Part shown: positions 18,201 through 26,776 of the stretch, piece by piece
Layout: each line of letters begins with the position of its first letter
Position numbering within the stretch: the first letter of the stretch is position 1
Origin: Imhoffiella fuscus
GTDB taxonomy: Bacteria; Pseudomonadota; Gammaproteobacteria; Chromatiales; Chromatiaceae
Length of the DNA stretch: 64,000 bases
NCBI RefSeq assembly: GCF_042682685.1
Contig: NZ_JBHUHX010000061.1
Location: 1 to 64,000 of the forward strand
Direction of reading: 5' to 3'
Notes under the pieces: model-generated
The model's input: only the letters and a program-made list of their open reading frames with translations
Database searches by the model: none
What the model was told of the DNA's origin: nothing
Program-made: the position numbers and the translations under genes

Positions 18201-20571
18201 AGGACTCGACCCCGTCAAGGAACTCGCGCAGCACGACGAGATGCTCGTGGGTCTCGGTCTGGAAGATGCGCAGCAGCTCCTCGTCGTCGGCGAAAAGGCT
18301 GTCGTGATCCTCGACGAACTCCGGCCGGGCGACCGGAGCCTCCGACTCGGACGCGGAAGGGAAGGGCGCTGAATCGCTCGTGGTCTGAGCGAACTGGTCC
18401 TTGAGGGCGTTGGCCCGCGCCACCATGGGCGCGATCTCGAACTGGCGCCCCTCTCCCTCGGCGGACACCAGATCGGGAAGCATGGAGACGGCGTCCGAGA
18501 CGCAGGCGAGAGCCTCCTCGCTCGGCAACCGCTGGGATTCGATCAGACGATCGAGCAAGAGCTCGATGACCTGAGCAAAATCGGCGACCTGCAGGGCGCC
18601 GACCAACCGGCCGCTGCCCTTGAGCGTATGGAAGCTGCGCCGCAATGTGGCGAGCGCATCGACGTCGTGCGGATTGGATTCCCAGCGTGCGAACTGAGCC
18701 TGGGCCGTTGCGGTCTCCTCGCGCGCCTCCTCCATGAAGATGTCGAGGAACTCGGTCTCGATTTCTCCGGAGGTCGCGGTCGACTCGACACCCTCGGGTG
18801 CCGGCTCGGAGTAGGCGACCTCGAAGGGCCTCTCATCCAGCGCGAAGGTCTCGGGCCAGTCCGCCTCCTGATACCCGGTCTCCTCAGACCCCGTTTCCAG
18901 AAGACCGCTCGATCGAGACTCGACCTCGGGCAAGGCGCGCAACGCCTCGATGGCCTCGCCGGCACGCTCGACCAGATCGAGGCCGAGCGGCATGGGCTCT
19001 TGCAGATGACCGATATAGAGTTCGATGGCGGCGATGGCATCGGCCAGATGATCGAACTCGGTATCCGACGGTCGGTGGCCGAACTGAGCGTAGCGATGCG
19101 TGATGATCTCGCCCAAAGCGTCGACGCAGTCGGCAGCGGCGTCCTCTCCAAGGATGCGAAGCGCACCGGACACGCTGAACAGATGTCCGCGAACAGGTGC
19201 CAGGGCATCCTGCTCGGCCAGATCGGTGTGCCAGGTCGTCACCGCGTCCTTGACGCGCACCATCTCGTAGCCGGCCTCGCGCAGTGTCGCCGAGGTGAGC
19301 TCGGACAGATCCATGTCTGGTGCGATGATCTGATCGGACGCATGGCTACGATGGCCCGCGTAGGCGAGGAGCACCGCCTCGATTCCCAGCAATTCCATGG
19401 CATAGGATTCGAGCCGCGCACCGCCGTCGGAAGAGCCTGAGGTCGCTGCGGCGAAATTGTCGGCCAAGGCCCGCATGCGGGCCGGTAGATTTCCCACCTC
19501 GACGTCATCCAGCAGACTCGCAAGACGCTGTAGGGTGGAGCAGAAGATATCCAGATCGCTCGGATCCGGCTGGTCGTCGTGGGCCAAGCGGTCGAAGCGT
19601 TCCTTGAGCTCGGAGAGCTCGGCCAACGCGCTTTCCGCAAGCTCTGCCAGCATGGCCTCGTCGTCGAGCCCGACAGAGTCGTCGAGCCGTCCGTTCGTGC
19701 CGGAGCGCACGAAACCATAGGTGGCCTGCAATTGGGCGATCTCGGGGAATTCGATGCCGGCCTCGACGAGCGCACTCAGAAACTGCTCGATCAGGGTCAG
19801 CGCATCGACCTCGGGCCATTGCGGAGGGGTCTGGACCAAGGGCTTGAGCACCCAATCCAGATGCCCGAGCAAACTCCGGGTCTGTGGACCGGACGGCATC
19901 CTCCCGTCGCGCAGCGACTCGACATAGGCCTCGGCGAGCCGGAAGAGATCGGCGAGCAGTCCCTCCTTGAGATAGCCGTGGAGTTGATGGAAGAGCTGCC
20001 CCAGGTAGAGAAGCCCCTGATTCTCGGGGGCACCACGGAACCACTCGACCAGATGGCGGTGGAACTGTGGGCGCACCTGACGCATGACCTCGGCCAGGAT
20101 GTCCAGCTCCTCCGGCATCCATTGCGAGTCGCCATCCGCGTTGACGGCGGCAAAGTTCAGGAGCTCGGAATGCGTGAGCGGCAGGTTGTCGGAGGCCGCA
20201 CGCACCTCGTTGATGATCGACCAGAGACTGAGCGGAGGCTCGTCGAATCCGGCGTCCAAACGATCGAGGTGACCGTTCAGCTGGTTCAGTGCCTGGCCCA
20301 TGGCCTCGGCTGCGCGCTTGATCTGCTCCGCATCCCCATCGCCCAGACGCTCGACCAGACGAGACATCTCGTCGACGAGACGCGCCGGGCTGGAGAGCTG
20401 CAACGCCAGCAACACCCCCTGCACCTGATCGAGCGCCTGCCGCGCCGGACCGAGATCCATCGGCGAGTCGCCCGCGCGACCCTCCTCGACCAGATCACGG
20501 ACCGGACGTAGCGTGGAACCGATCTCTCCCTTGACCCATTTCAGGCCACCAACCAGCTTCTTATCTGCCAT
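15235..20571 (-). CDS. chpA: Pil-Chp hybrid histidine kinase (ChpA/PilL)
   Basis: A 1778-residue CheA-type kinase of the type IV pilus chemosensory system. It phosphorylates PilG and PilH to control twitching and, in Pseudomonas, cAMP. The N-terminal 600 residues are helical and HPt-like without clear phospho-His. Three HPt domains carry good motifs: HTLKGSGRLVG near 650, HTLTGSARMAG near 805 and HTLKGSARLTG near 1040, with acidic Glu/Ala/Pro-rich linkers between. Then come the dimerisation helices, an HATPase domain (EHLLRNAVDHGLEDP near 1367; DDGKGMD), a CheW-like domain and a C-terminal receiver (about 1654-1770, phospho-Asp in LMLLDIEMPRMDG). It is shorter than Pseudomonas ChpA. It ends the pilGHIJ-chpA operon. 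Confidence 0.95.
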   Translation of the reverse strand: MADKKLVGGLKWVKGEIGSTLRPVRDLVEEGRAGDSPMDLGPARQALDQVQGVLLALQLSSPARLVDEMSRLVERLGDGDAEQIKRAAEAMGQALNQLNGHLDRLDAGFDEPPLSLWSIINEVRAASDNLPLTHSELLNFAAVNADGDSQWMPEELDILAEVMRQVRPQFHRHLVEWFRGAPENQGLLYLGQLFHQLHGYLKEGLLADLFRLAEAYVESLRDGRMPSGPQTRSLLGHLDWVLKPLVQTPPQWPEVDALTLIEQFLSALVEAGIEFPEIAQLQATYGFVRSGTNGRLDDSVGLDDEAMLAELAESALAELSELKERFDRLAHDDQPDPSDLDIFCSTLQRLASLLDDVEVGNLPARMRALADNFAAATSGSSDGGARLESYAMELLGIEAVLLAYAGHRSHASDQIIAPDMDLSELTSATLREAGYEMVRVKDAVTTWHTDLAEQDALAPVRGHLFSVSGALRILGEDAAADCVDALGEIITHRYAQFGHRPSDTEFDHLADAIAAIELYIGHLQEPMPLGLDLVERAGEAIEALRALPEVESRSSGLLETGSEETGYQEADWPETFALDERPFEVAYSEPAPEGVESTATSGEIETEFLDIFMEEAREETATAQAQFARWESNPHDVDALATLRRSFHTLKGSGRLVGALQVADFAQVIELLLDRLIESQRLPSEEALACVSDAVSMLPDLVSAEGEGRQFEIAPMVARANALKDQFAQTTSDSAPFPSASESEAPVARPEFVEDHDSLFADDEELLRIFQTETHEHLVVLREFLDGVESSGAKVGEPIQRALHTLTGSARMAGIDSIARVTKGMELRIKPVLAADAELDEELLSLLKRLVLGVEARVDELPAVGEGASVLTALMADLEQISPADVVEPSIQPQMPDPEASEAQVSEEPEQAAESDVVGSDTTEPFGDALERLELEPIEPREDAVEEEETQDAQAEALAEPVEATSEALESLSQETTEPVPAEATSAPSNLMQALDPELVSLFLEDARDLLDNLDTQFREWQLAPQDTSALDGINRLLHTLKGSARLTGLTVIGDLSHALETRLKSLGDEAGVVNDITLELAQRAVDTLSVQVDALEQGAPIPGVTALVEALSRAPDEVSSSQEEVPVMRPAAETESSAPEQAPTLSEVARVASEMLAEPGTGRDGAGVAVTPQIRVRSDLLNRLVNHAGEISIYRGRLTQRNGQLGFGLSELDQTVVRLREQLRLLEIETQTQILHRFERSGAASEYDENFDPLEFDRFSRLQQLSGSLAETVNDLVSVKEMLGGYQREFTDLLNQQARLADDLQDGLLRTRLVPFVQVVPRLHRLVRQTADSLGKSARLEVIGPEVELDRTILDRLVAPLEHLLRNAVDHGLEDPKTRVAHGKPATGMVTLALRREGNDAVITLSDDGKGMDLEAIRRQAIARGLMSAEASLPEEALLQFILEPGFTTSGKVTQISGRGVGLDVVASEIKAANGTISLESVWGKGAKFAIRLPLTLAIIDAFLVSAGENIYAVPHSTVEGAARISREELAAIYHGEGKGFSARGHTYKVVYLGGVLEHGQEPEFGERRWMPLLLARLGDQRVALHVDTLVESQRILVKPLGPQLAGVRWLSGGTILPDGRVALILDALALLRSGVLQEYHQGAAAVEPEHEGTCIMVVDDSLTVRRVTSRLLRRQNMEVLTAKDGVEALTLLDERIPDLMLLDIEMPRMDGYELTRHIRRSERYHTLPIIMITSRTGAKHRDYAMQLGVNRYLGKPYQESELLNEIASLLSEHAPV

Positions 20572-20600
20572 GGGCCCGCTACTCGTGGTGAGCCTGTGGG

Positions 20601-22631
20601 TTAGGGAAGCCGAAACCCGGCCACCGAACGTTGCAATTCAATAGACAGGTTAGCGAGTTCTTCGACCGATTCGGCAGCGCGTCTGGTGCCATCGTTGTTC
20701 TCCTCGGTGATCGCCCGGATGGCCTGCACCGTATCGTTGATCTCAGCGGCCTGGCGAGACTGGCGCTGGGAGGAATCGGCGATACGCTTGGTCAAGTCGG
20801 CGATGTAGGCCGACACGTTTTCGATCTCGCGCAGGGCGTCGCCGGCATTCTCGGCAAGATTCGCCCCCTCCACGACGCCAGCGGTGCTGGCCTCCATCGA
20901 ACTCACCGCCTCGTTGGTATCCGCCTGAATGGTGCGGACCAAGACCTCGATCTGCTTGGTCGCGCTACGAGAACGCTCGGCCAGACGCTGCACCTCGTCG
21001 GCAACCACCGCGAAGCCGCGCCCCGCCTCGCCCGCCATGGCGGCCTGCATGGCCGCATTCAGGGCGAGGATATTGGTCTGGTCGGCGATGTCGTCGATCA
21101 GCTCGACGATCTCGCCGATCTCTTGGGAACTCTCGCCAAGCCGCTTGATGCGCTTGGAAGTCTCCTGGATCTGCTCGCGAATGGCGTCCATTCCCTGAAT
21201 GGTGTCGCGCACCGTCTGAGCGCCACGTCCGGCCACCTCGACCGAGCGCGAAGCGACCTCGGCCGACTCGCCTGCGTTGCGCGCGACCTCATCGATCTGC
21301 ACCGTGAGGGATTGCACCGCAGCCGAGGTTTGGGTGATCTGCAACGACTGAACGCTACTCGCCTCGGCCAATCGCGAGGCAACGGCACGGCTCTCCTGCG
21401 CCGAATTCGAGACCTTGGAGGCCGTCTCGTTGATCGTCGTCACCAGCCCCCTCAATGCCTCGATCGCGTAGTTGAAGGCATCGGCAATGGCTCCGGTCTT
21501 GTCCTCGGTGACCGTAGCCTCGGCGGTGAGGTCGCCGTCGGCCAGATCGCCCAACTCATCCAATAGCCGTAGGATGGCGCGCTCGTCGCGCTCGGTCTGT
21601 GACGTGGATACCAGCTCGCGATGTTTGGCGTCGCGCGATGTGACGATCACCAGCAGCACCAACGCGAGCAGAGAAAGGCCTGCGAAGAGCAGAACGGCAT
21701 TCGGACCGATCTCCATTCCAGCGACGCGCACCCGGGCGCCGAGCCCCTGGTAGCCGGCCGAAAGACCATCGAGCGCGCTTTCCACCTGCCGACCCTTGGC
21801 GTCCAGATCCGCCGGCAGGTCCAGCAATGGCTGCACAGAGTCGAGGGTCTGGAGCAGCTCCTTGGACTGGGTGGCAAGGGTCGCAAAGCGGGGGGCCACA
21901 TCCCGAAGCGCCGCAGACACTGCGGAGCCGGCGGCAACCTTGGCCGTCAGGGAGTCGAGCCCAGCGGTAAAGGCATCTCGCGCCTTGGCCAGATCAGCGG
22001 CGGCCTGAGTGGTCGTGTCGCCACCGCTCGCGAGCTTGGCCAGGGCCAACGCCATCTGATCCAGCCGGGAAACCTGCAGTCCGGCCTCCAGCACCTGATC
22101 GGCCGGCAGACCCGCCGAGGCCATGCGGGCCGCCGCCTGGCTCATGGCTTCACGCACCTTGGGAAGCATGGATTCGAGCGATCCGACTCCCGAATGAAAG
22201 GCAACGAGCGAGTCCTGAGCGGCAAGTATCCGATCGACCCCGGAACTGAGACCGCCCCAGGCACGCTCGGCCTGAGCGAGCTGCGCCTCGATCGAATCCG
22301 ATCCGACGGCACCCCGGGTCTGCTCCAGCCCGCTCGCCAGCTCGGCGAATCCGGCCTTGAGACGAGCCTGCTCGGGACCCAGCCGCTTCAAGGCATCCGT
22401 GTCGCCCCGAATGGAGCGATTCGCGAGCCGGACCAATTCCTGAGTCAGGTCCTTCTGCGCGGAGGCAAGCGTCGCCTGACGCGCACCCTGCGCGCTCTGA
22501 CCGACCAACTGGAGGTAGCTCATCAGGGCCAAGGCCGCAAAAACCAATGCGACCAGCGACAGCAGGACGCTGGTCCAGCGGATCCCCCCTCCTGCGGCCG
22601 CTCCCAAGTTCATCTTCATTCGCTTCGCCAT
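20601..22631 (-). CDS. pilJ: Type IV pilus chemoreceptor PilJ
   Basis: A 676-residue methyl-accepting protein. It has a short cytoplasmic start (MAKRMKMNLG), TM1 near 17-40, a long helical periplasmic region of PilJ type rich in Ala/Leu (about 45-300), TM2 near 307-328 (VLLFAGLSLLALVLLVIV), a HAMP segment with GDLTAEATVTEDKTG, and a signalling domain. The signalling tip reads NILALNAAMQAAMAGEAGRGF, with Met-Gln in place of the usual Ile-Glu, as in PilJ proteins. It senses surface contact or pilus state in known systems and activates ChpA through PilI. It sits between pilI and chpA; a pilK methyltransferase gene, which normally follows, is absent. Confidence 0.95.
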   Translation of the reverse strand: MAKRMKMNLGAAAGGGIRWTSVLLSLVALVFAALALMSYLQLVGQSAQGARQATLASAQKDLTQELVRLANRSIRGDTDALKRLGPEQARLKAGFAELASGLEQTRGAVGSDSIEAQLAQAERAWGGLSSGVDRILAAQDSLVAFHSGVGSLESMLPKVREAMSQAAARMASAGLPADQVLEAGLQVSRLDQMALALAKLASGGDTTTQAAADLAKARDAFTAGLDSLTAKVAAGSAVSAALRDVAPRFATLATQSKELLQTLDSVQPLLDLPADLDAKGRQVESALDGLSAGYQGLGARVRVAGMEIGPNAVLLFAGLSLLALVLLVIVTSRDAKHRELVSTSQTERDERAILRLLDELGDLADGDLTAEATVTEDKTGAIADAFNYAIEALRGLVTTINETASKVSNSAQESRAVASRLAEASSVQSLQITQTSAAVQSLTVQIDEVARNAGESAEVASRSVEVAGRGAQTVRDTIQGMDAIREQIQETSKRIKRLGESSQEIGEIVELIDDIADQTNILALNAAMQAAMAGEAGRGFAVVADEVQRLAERSRSATKQIEVLVRTIQADTNEAVSSMEASTAGVVEGANLAENAGDALREIENVSAYIADLTKRIADSSQRQSRQAAEINDTVQAIRAITEENNDGTRRAAESVEELANLSIELQRSVAGFRLP

Positions 22632-22763
22632 CTGGTGCCGACTCCCGATGCGGTTTTATCTAGTGTTAGTGTCCGTTTAATACTCGAATGGCACGCGACG
22701 CCTCGGGATCCAACCGTCCGATCAAAAGCCGGGACGAACCGGCCCAACGCCGCGACCCGTCGC

Positions 22764-23363
22764 TCACACCTTGGCGGCGTTGAAGGCCGGATCGGCCATC
22801 AGCTCGACCAAACGAATGACGGGGAGAGGCGCGCCGTCGAGCAGGAAGAACGACTCGACATAGGATCCGCTCGGCCCCAGATCGTCCCTGGAGCCGTCCA
22901 CGCGATCGGTGTTCTTGATGTAACGCATACCGATAGCCTCCGAAACGACCAGACCGCAGGGCAGCTCATCCTGTCGGACGACCAATACGCGCTCACGACT
23001 GCGCAGTTCGCGGCGTCGGTCCGCGCCCGAATCGGGACGCTTGCGGCGACTCGGCGGCTGACTGCCGTCCATGAGATTCGCGAGGTCGTAAATCGGAAGC
23101 AAGGTTCCGCGGTTGTTCGCCACCCCGAGCAACCAGGGCTTGGTTCCAGGAACCCGCGTGATATCCCAAGGCAGCTCAAGCACCTCGGAGATCTGCTCCA
23201 AAGGCGTCAGAAACTGGCGTGCGTGCAGCTTGAACAACACCGCCGCCCAACTGTCGGGTGGACGGTCTTCGTCCGGCAGCCCCGCAGCCCGCGCCCGACA
23301 ACGGGCGTCGAGCTTGCGAATCATTTCAAGCAGTTCGGTCCGTGAGCGTTCCGAGCGGGCCAT
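22764..23363 (-). CDS. pilI: CheW-like adaptor PilI
   Basis: A 199-residue CheW-domain adaptor that couples PilJ to ChpA at the inner membrane. The CheW core is visible from LPWDITRVPGTKPWLLGVANNRG (about 76-98) through LPIYDLANLMDG, and later VLVVRQDELPCGLVVSEAIG and GAPLPVIRLVELM. An N-terminal helix of about 45 residues precedes the domain. An Arg-rich insert (PSRRKRPDSGADRRRELRSR) separates the two CheW halves and is longer than in classical CheW. The gene lies 5 bp after pilH, indicating translational coupling, and 132 bp before pilJ. Confidence 0.93.
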   Translation of the reverse strand: MARSERSRTELLEMIRKLDARCRARAAGLPDEDRPPDSWAAVLFKLHARQFLTPLEQISEVLELPWDITRVPGTKPWLLGVANNRGTLLPIYDLANLMDGSQPPSRRKRPDSGADRRRELRSRERVLVVRQDELPCGLVVSEAIGMRYIKNTDRVDGSRDDLGPSGSYVESFFLLDGAPLPVIRLVELMADPAFNAAKV

Positions 23364-23368
23364 CTGCG

Positions 23369-23797
23369 TCAGCCACCCAGAAGTTCGCGAATGCGGTCGA
23401 GTAACAGCTGGCGATCGACAGGCTTGATCAGGTAGTCGTTCGCGCCCTGCCGCAGTCCCCAGGTACGATCGGTCTGCATGTCCTTGGTCGTGACCATGAT
23501 GATGGGGATGTCCGCCGTTTCGGGATCACGACGCAACATCCGGGTTGCCTGATAGCCGTTCAGCACCGGCATGATCACATCCATGAGGATGAGGTCGGGG
23601 CAGTTGCGGTGCACCGCCTCGATCGCCTCCTCGCCATTCGTGGCGGTCTCGACGCGATAGCCGGCCTTGGTCAGGATATGGGTCAGTATCCGCGTCTCGG
23701 TCGGTGAGTCGTCGACCACCAGAACCGTCGCGGTACCAACCGCCGCCGCACTCAGATCTTGGGCGGGCGGATTCGGTTTGCGGAAAAAGCGTCTCAT
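23369..23797 (-). CDS. pilH: Twitching-motility response regulator PilH
   Basis: A stand-alone CheY-like receiver of 142 residues. The acidic pair is DD in VLVVDDSPTE, the phospho-acceptor Asp lies in LILMDVIMPVLNG, the conserved Thr in IIMVTTKD and the Lys in YLIKPVD. In Pseudomonas PilH opposes or buffers PilG signalling and influences the retraction motors. The start is taken at MRRFFRKPNPP; a basic N-terminal extension of about 25 residues precedes the receiver. A frame to 23872 adds 25 more residues without similarity. It lies between pilG and pilI in the operon. Confidence 0.92.
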   Translation of the reverse strand: MRRFFRKPNPPAQDLSAAAVGTATVLVVDDSPTETRILTHILTKAGYRVETATNGEEAIEAVHRNCPDLILMDVIMPVLNGYQATRMLRRDPETADIPIIMVTTKDMQTDRTWGLRQGANDYLIKPVDRQLLLDRIRELLGG

Positions 23798-23917
23798 GGC
23801 ATGCCTTGAAGCTCGTCGACGAATATCCCTGAACAAGTGACCATTAAGCGCGCGACCCGCCGGATCGACCAATCACGCCACCCAACCGGCGGCGAGACGT
23901 AAACATCGGAACCCGGT

Positions 23918-24322
23918 TCATTCCGAACCGGTCGCTTGGCGAAGACTGCCGCGCACGGCCTCTAGGAGCTCATCTCCAGTGAAGGGTTTGGAAAGGTAGA
24001 GTTGCGCCCCGACCATTCGCCCCTTCGCCCGATCGAATAAGCCGTCCTTACTCGACAGCATCACGACCGGGGTATGGCGAAGATTGGGATTGCTCTTGAT
24101 CAGCGCACAGGTATGGTAGCCGTCCAGGCGCGGCATCATGATATCGACAAAGACCAGATCAGGCTTGAAGCTCACGATCTTGCCAAGCGCCTCAAACCCG
24201 TCCTCGGCGACGCAAACCTCACATCCGGCCTTGTTCAAGAGCGTCTCGGCACTTCTACGAATCGTCTTGCTGTCATCAATGACCAGAACTCTAGCGCCGC
24301 GCAAATCGAGGTTATCCTTCAT
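23918..24322 (-). CDS. pilG: Twitching-motility response regulator PilG
   Basis: A 134-residue single receiver domain, the first gene of the Pil-Chp operon. Conserved residues are the Asp pair in VLVIDDSKTIRR, the phospho-Asp in LVFVDIMMPRLDGYH, VVMLSSKDG and the Lys in YLSKPFTGDELL. In Pseudomonas, phospho-PilG promotes pilus extension and cAMP synthesis. The start ATG at 24322 is preceded by a 267-bp gap to gshB, which must contain the operon promoter. Gene order pilG-pilH-pilI-pilJ-chpA next to gshB is the same as in Pseudomonas. Confidence 0.94.
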   Translation of the reverse strand: MKDNLDLRGARVLVIDDSKTIRRSAETLLNKAGCEVCVAEDGFEALGKIVSFKPDLVFVDIMMPRLDGYHTCALIKSNPNLRHTPVVMLSSKDGLFDRAKGRMVGAQLYLSKPFTGDELLEAVRGSLRQATGSE

Positions 24323-24589
24323 GATCCGTCACGCATGCGGACTAATGCCGCGACAAGTTGGGAGGACGGCAATACATGTTGGGAGTTTTACCATGGCCGG
24401 GGGGACGCGTCGATGTGAACACGGTCACCCTTTTCGGATCTGACGACATGATTCACGGGGGCCGATTCCTTGGAGCCGAGAGTATCCCAATGCGTCGAAT
24501 GGTTCGGATGCTAGAAGCAACGGCCTCGCCATGCAAGAGCGACGGCATGCCCTTACCACCTTACTAACCACTGAAGTACACTGCGCACC

Positions 24590-25579
24590 ATGTCACGCGA
24601 AATCGGTTTTCTGATGGATCCGATCGGATCCATCAACATCAAAAAGGACAGCACCTTCGCCATGATGCTAGCCGCTCAGCGGCGAGGCTGGCGGCTGTGG
24701 TACGCCGAGCCGGCGGACATTTCCATGGCCGGAGGCATCACCCAGGCCCGGTTGAGATCGGTCGAGGTCACGGACGACGCGCAGGGTTGGTATCGCTTCA
24801 CGGGCGAGACGACCGGTCCATTGGGCGAGCTCGACGCCGTACTGATGCGCAAGGATCCGCCCTTCGACCTGGAGTACATCTACGCCACCTATTTCCTGGA
24901 ACAGGCCCAACGCGAGGGCTGTCTGGTCGTCAACGATCCGCGCAGCCTGCGCGACGCCAACGAGAAGGTTTTCGCCGCCACCTTCCCGCACTGCACGCCA
25001 CCGAACCTCATCAGCCGGAGCGCCCAGGACATCCGCGATTTCCATCGGTACCACGACGACATCGTGCTCAAGCCGCTCGACGGCATGGGAGGTGCCTCGA
25101 TCTTTCGCATCCGGCACGACGATCCCAACCTGAATGTCATCATCGAGACCTTGACCGATCACGGACGCCGCTACTGCATGGCCCAGCGCTTCCTGCCCGC
25201 CATCGCCGATGGCGACAAACGGATCCTGATGATCGACGGCGCGCCCGTTCCCTATTGCCTGGCGCGCATTCCAGCGCCTGGCGAATCCCGTGGCAACCTG
25301 GCGGCCGGCGCCTCGGCCGAGGCCCGCCCGCTGACCGAGCGTGACCGCTGGATCGCCGAGCAGGTCGGTCCCGAGCTGCGCTCGCGCGGCATCCTGTTCG
25401 CCGGCCTGGATGTGATCGGCGACCATCTGACCGAAATCAACGTCACCAGCCCGACCTGCATCCGCGAGTTGGACGCCGCCTACGGCCTCGATATCGCTGG
25501 CGACCTCATGGACTGCATCGAACGGCACCTGAGCGACCGAGGCGCGAACGGCACGGACGGCGGTCGCGCCACACGCTGA
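24590..25579 (+). CDS. gshB: Glutathione synthetase
   Basis: A 329-residue ATP-grasp enzyme that adds glycine to gamma-glutamylcysteine with ATP. It follows the E. coli enzyme closely: GFLMDPIGSINIKKDSTFAM at the N-terminus, VLMRKDPPFDLEYIYATY (about 84-101), LKPLDGMGGASIFR (about 157-170), the substrate loop ARIPAPGESRGNLAAG and the C-terminal EINVTSPTCIRELD. It is divergent from pilG. In purple sulfur bacteria glutathione, glutathione amide and their persulfides are linked to sulfur trafficking, but that role is not shown here. The next gene follows after 88 bp. Confidence 0.97.
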   Translation: MSREIGFLMDPIGSINIKKDSTFAMMLAAQRRGWRLWYAEPADISMAGGITQARLRSVEVTDDAQGWYRFTGETTGPLGELDAVLMRKDPPFDLEYIYATYFLEQAQREGCLVVNDPRSLRDANEKVFAATFPHCTPPNLISRSAQDIRDFHRYHDDIVLKPLDGMGGASIFRIRHDDPNLNVIIETLTDHGRRYCMAQRFLPAIADGDKRILMIDGAPVPYCLARIPAPGESRGNLAAGASAEARPLTERDRWIAEQVGPELRSRGILFAGLDVIGDHLTEINVTSPTCIRELDAAYGLDIAGDLMDCIERHLSDRGANGTDGGRATR

Positions 25580-25667
25580 ACCCAGACGCGTCGCCCGCCC
25601 CAACGCCGCGCCGCACCAGGACCACAAAGCCCCGGCGCTCGCACCGAAATCAAAGAGGAACGGCCCC

Positions 25668-26771
25668 ATGCAGCACTCGTCGTCGCCCTCGACTCGAACC
25701 CGAGCGACTATCCTGACGGCCGCCATGCTGATCCTAGCGATCGCCTTGAGCGCCTGCCGGGAACGCAGCCCGGTCATCATCACCCAATTTTCCGCCTTCG
25801 ACAGCCAAGTGGACGTGAGCCTGGTTGGCATCAGCAAGGAGCAGGCGCGGCTGGCATCCGATCTCATCGCCCAGGATTTCACCTACCTGGAACGGGAATG
25901 GGGCGCACCGAACGACGGCCCCATGAAACGGGTCAACCGGCTTCTCCCGACCGGACGCCCCTTCATCCCGCCCCCTTCACTGCTAGGGCTGATCCGTCAA
26001 TGCAAGCTCTACGAATCGCAGAGCGACGGGCTCTTCAACCCAGCGATCGGTAAACTGACTCACCTCTGGGGCTTCGATGAGACGCGCCCGCGCAGCCATC
26101 CCCCCCCCTCCGGAGACGCGATCGCGCAGCTGGTCGCGGCCGCTCCCAGAGTGGGGCAGATCGAGATCGAAGGGCTGGAAGTGACCGGACACAACCCGGC
26201 ACTTCGATTGAACCTCTCCGCCATCGCCAAAAGCGCCGCCATCGACCTGGCGATCGAGCAGCTCCGGGATCTGGGCATTCGCAACGCCATGATCCAGGCA
26301 GGCGGGGCCTTGCGCGCGATCGGCGATCGCAGCGGCCAGCCCTGGCGCATCCCGATCCGACGTGCGACGGGCTCGGGCGTTTTCGCCATCCTGTCGATCC
26401 GAGGCGACGAAGCGGTGGTCACCGCCGCCGAGTACGAGCGCGACTTCCTTTACGAGGGCGTTCTCTACCACGCCATCCTCGACCCGAGGACCGGCCGGCC
26501 CGCCACAGGGATGCGGGCCGTCACCGTCGCCCATCCCCGGGCCGAGACGGCCGCCGCTGCGGCGACCGCACTCTTCATCGCCGGACCGAGCGAATGGCGC
26601 AGGATCGCCACTCAGATGGGCATCGACCACGCCATCCTGATCGACCGTCAGGGCAGGGTTCACCTGACCGCAGAGATGGCGAAGCGCATCCAGTGGGTCG
26701 AGGATCACAATGGGGTCGAGGTCGTCAGACCCAAAACCAGGCCACCGGAAACGGACAAGGCGGAGATCTGA
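25668..26771 (+). CDS. apbE: ApbE-type FAD:protein FMN transferase, lipoprotein
   Basis: A 367-residue product with a lipoprotein signal (TM-like stretch ending LSAC at the lipobox). ApbE attaches FMN covalently to Thr of exported electron-transfer proteins such as NqrB/C and RnfG/D, using FAD. Family motifs are NLSAIAKSAAIDLAIEQL, AMIQAGGALRAIG, TAAEYERDF and YHAILDPRTGRPATG. Some family-typical residues differ (AKS in place of AKG), but the metal- and FAD-binding segments are recognisable. A run of nine C at 26100-26108 encodes three consecutive Pro. It stands between gshB and tonB, a position empty in Pseudomonas. A ribosome-binding site AGAGGA precedes the start. Confidence 0.9.
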   Translation: MQHSSSPSTRTRATILTAAMLILAIALSACRERSPVIITQFSAFDSQVDVSLVGISKEQARLASDLIAQDFTYLEREWGAPNDGPMKRVNRLLPTGRPFIPPPSLLGLIRQCKLYESQSDGLFNPAIGKLTHLWGFDETRPRSHPPPSGDAIAQLVAAAPRVGQIEIEGLEVTGHNPALRLNLSAIAKSAAIDLAIEQLRDLGIRNAMIQAGGALRAIGDRSGQPWRIPIRRATGSGVFAILSIRGDEAVVTAAEYERDFLYEGVLYHAILDPRTGRPATGMRAVTVAHPRAETAAAAATALFIAGPSEWRRIATQMGIDHAILIDRQGRVHLTAEMAKRIQWVEDHNGVEVVRPKTRPPETDKAEI

Positions 26772-26776
26772 AGCAC

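Noticed and set aside
21621..23345. 574-codon open frame antisense to pilJ and pilI
   Set aside because: Crosses the pilI-pilJ intergenic gap and has no recognisable domain.
24358..24567. 69-codon plus-strand frame between pilG and gshB
   Set aside because: No ribosome-binding site, no motif, and it lies where promoters of the divergent genes must be.
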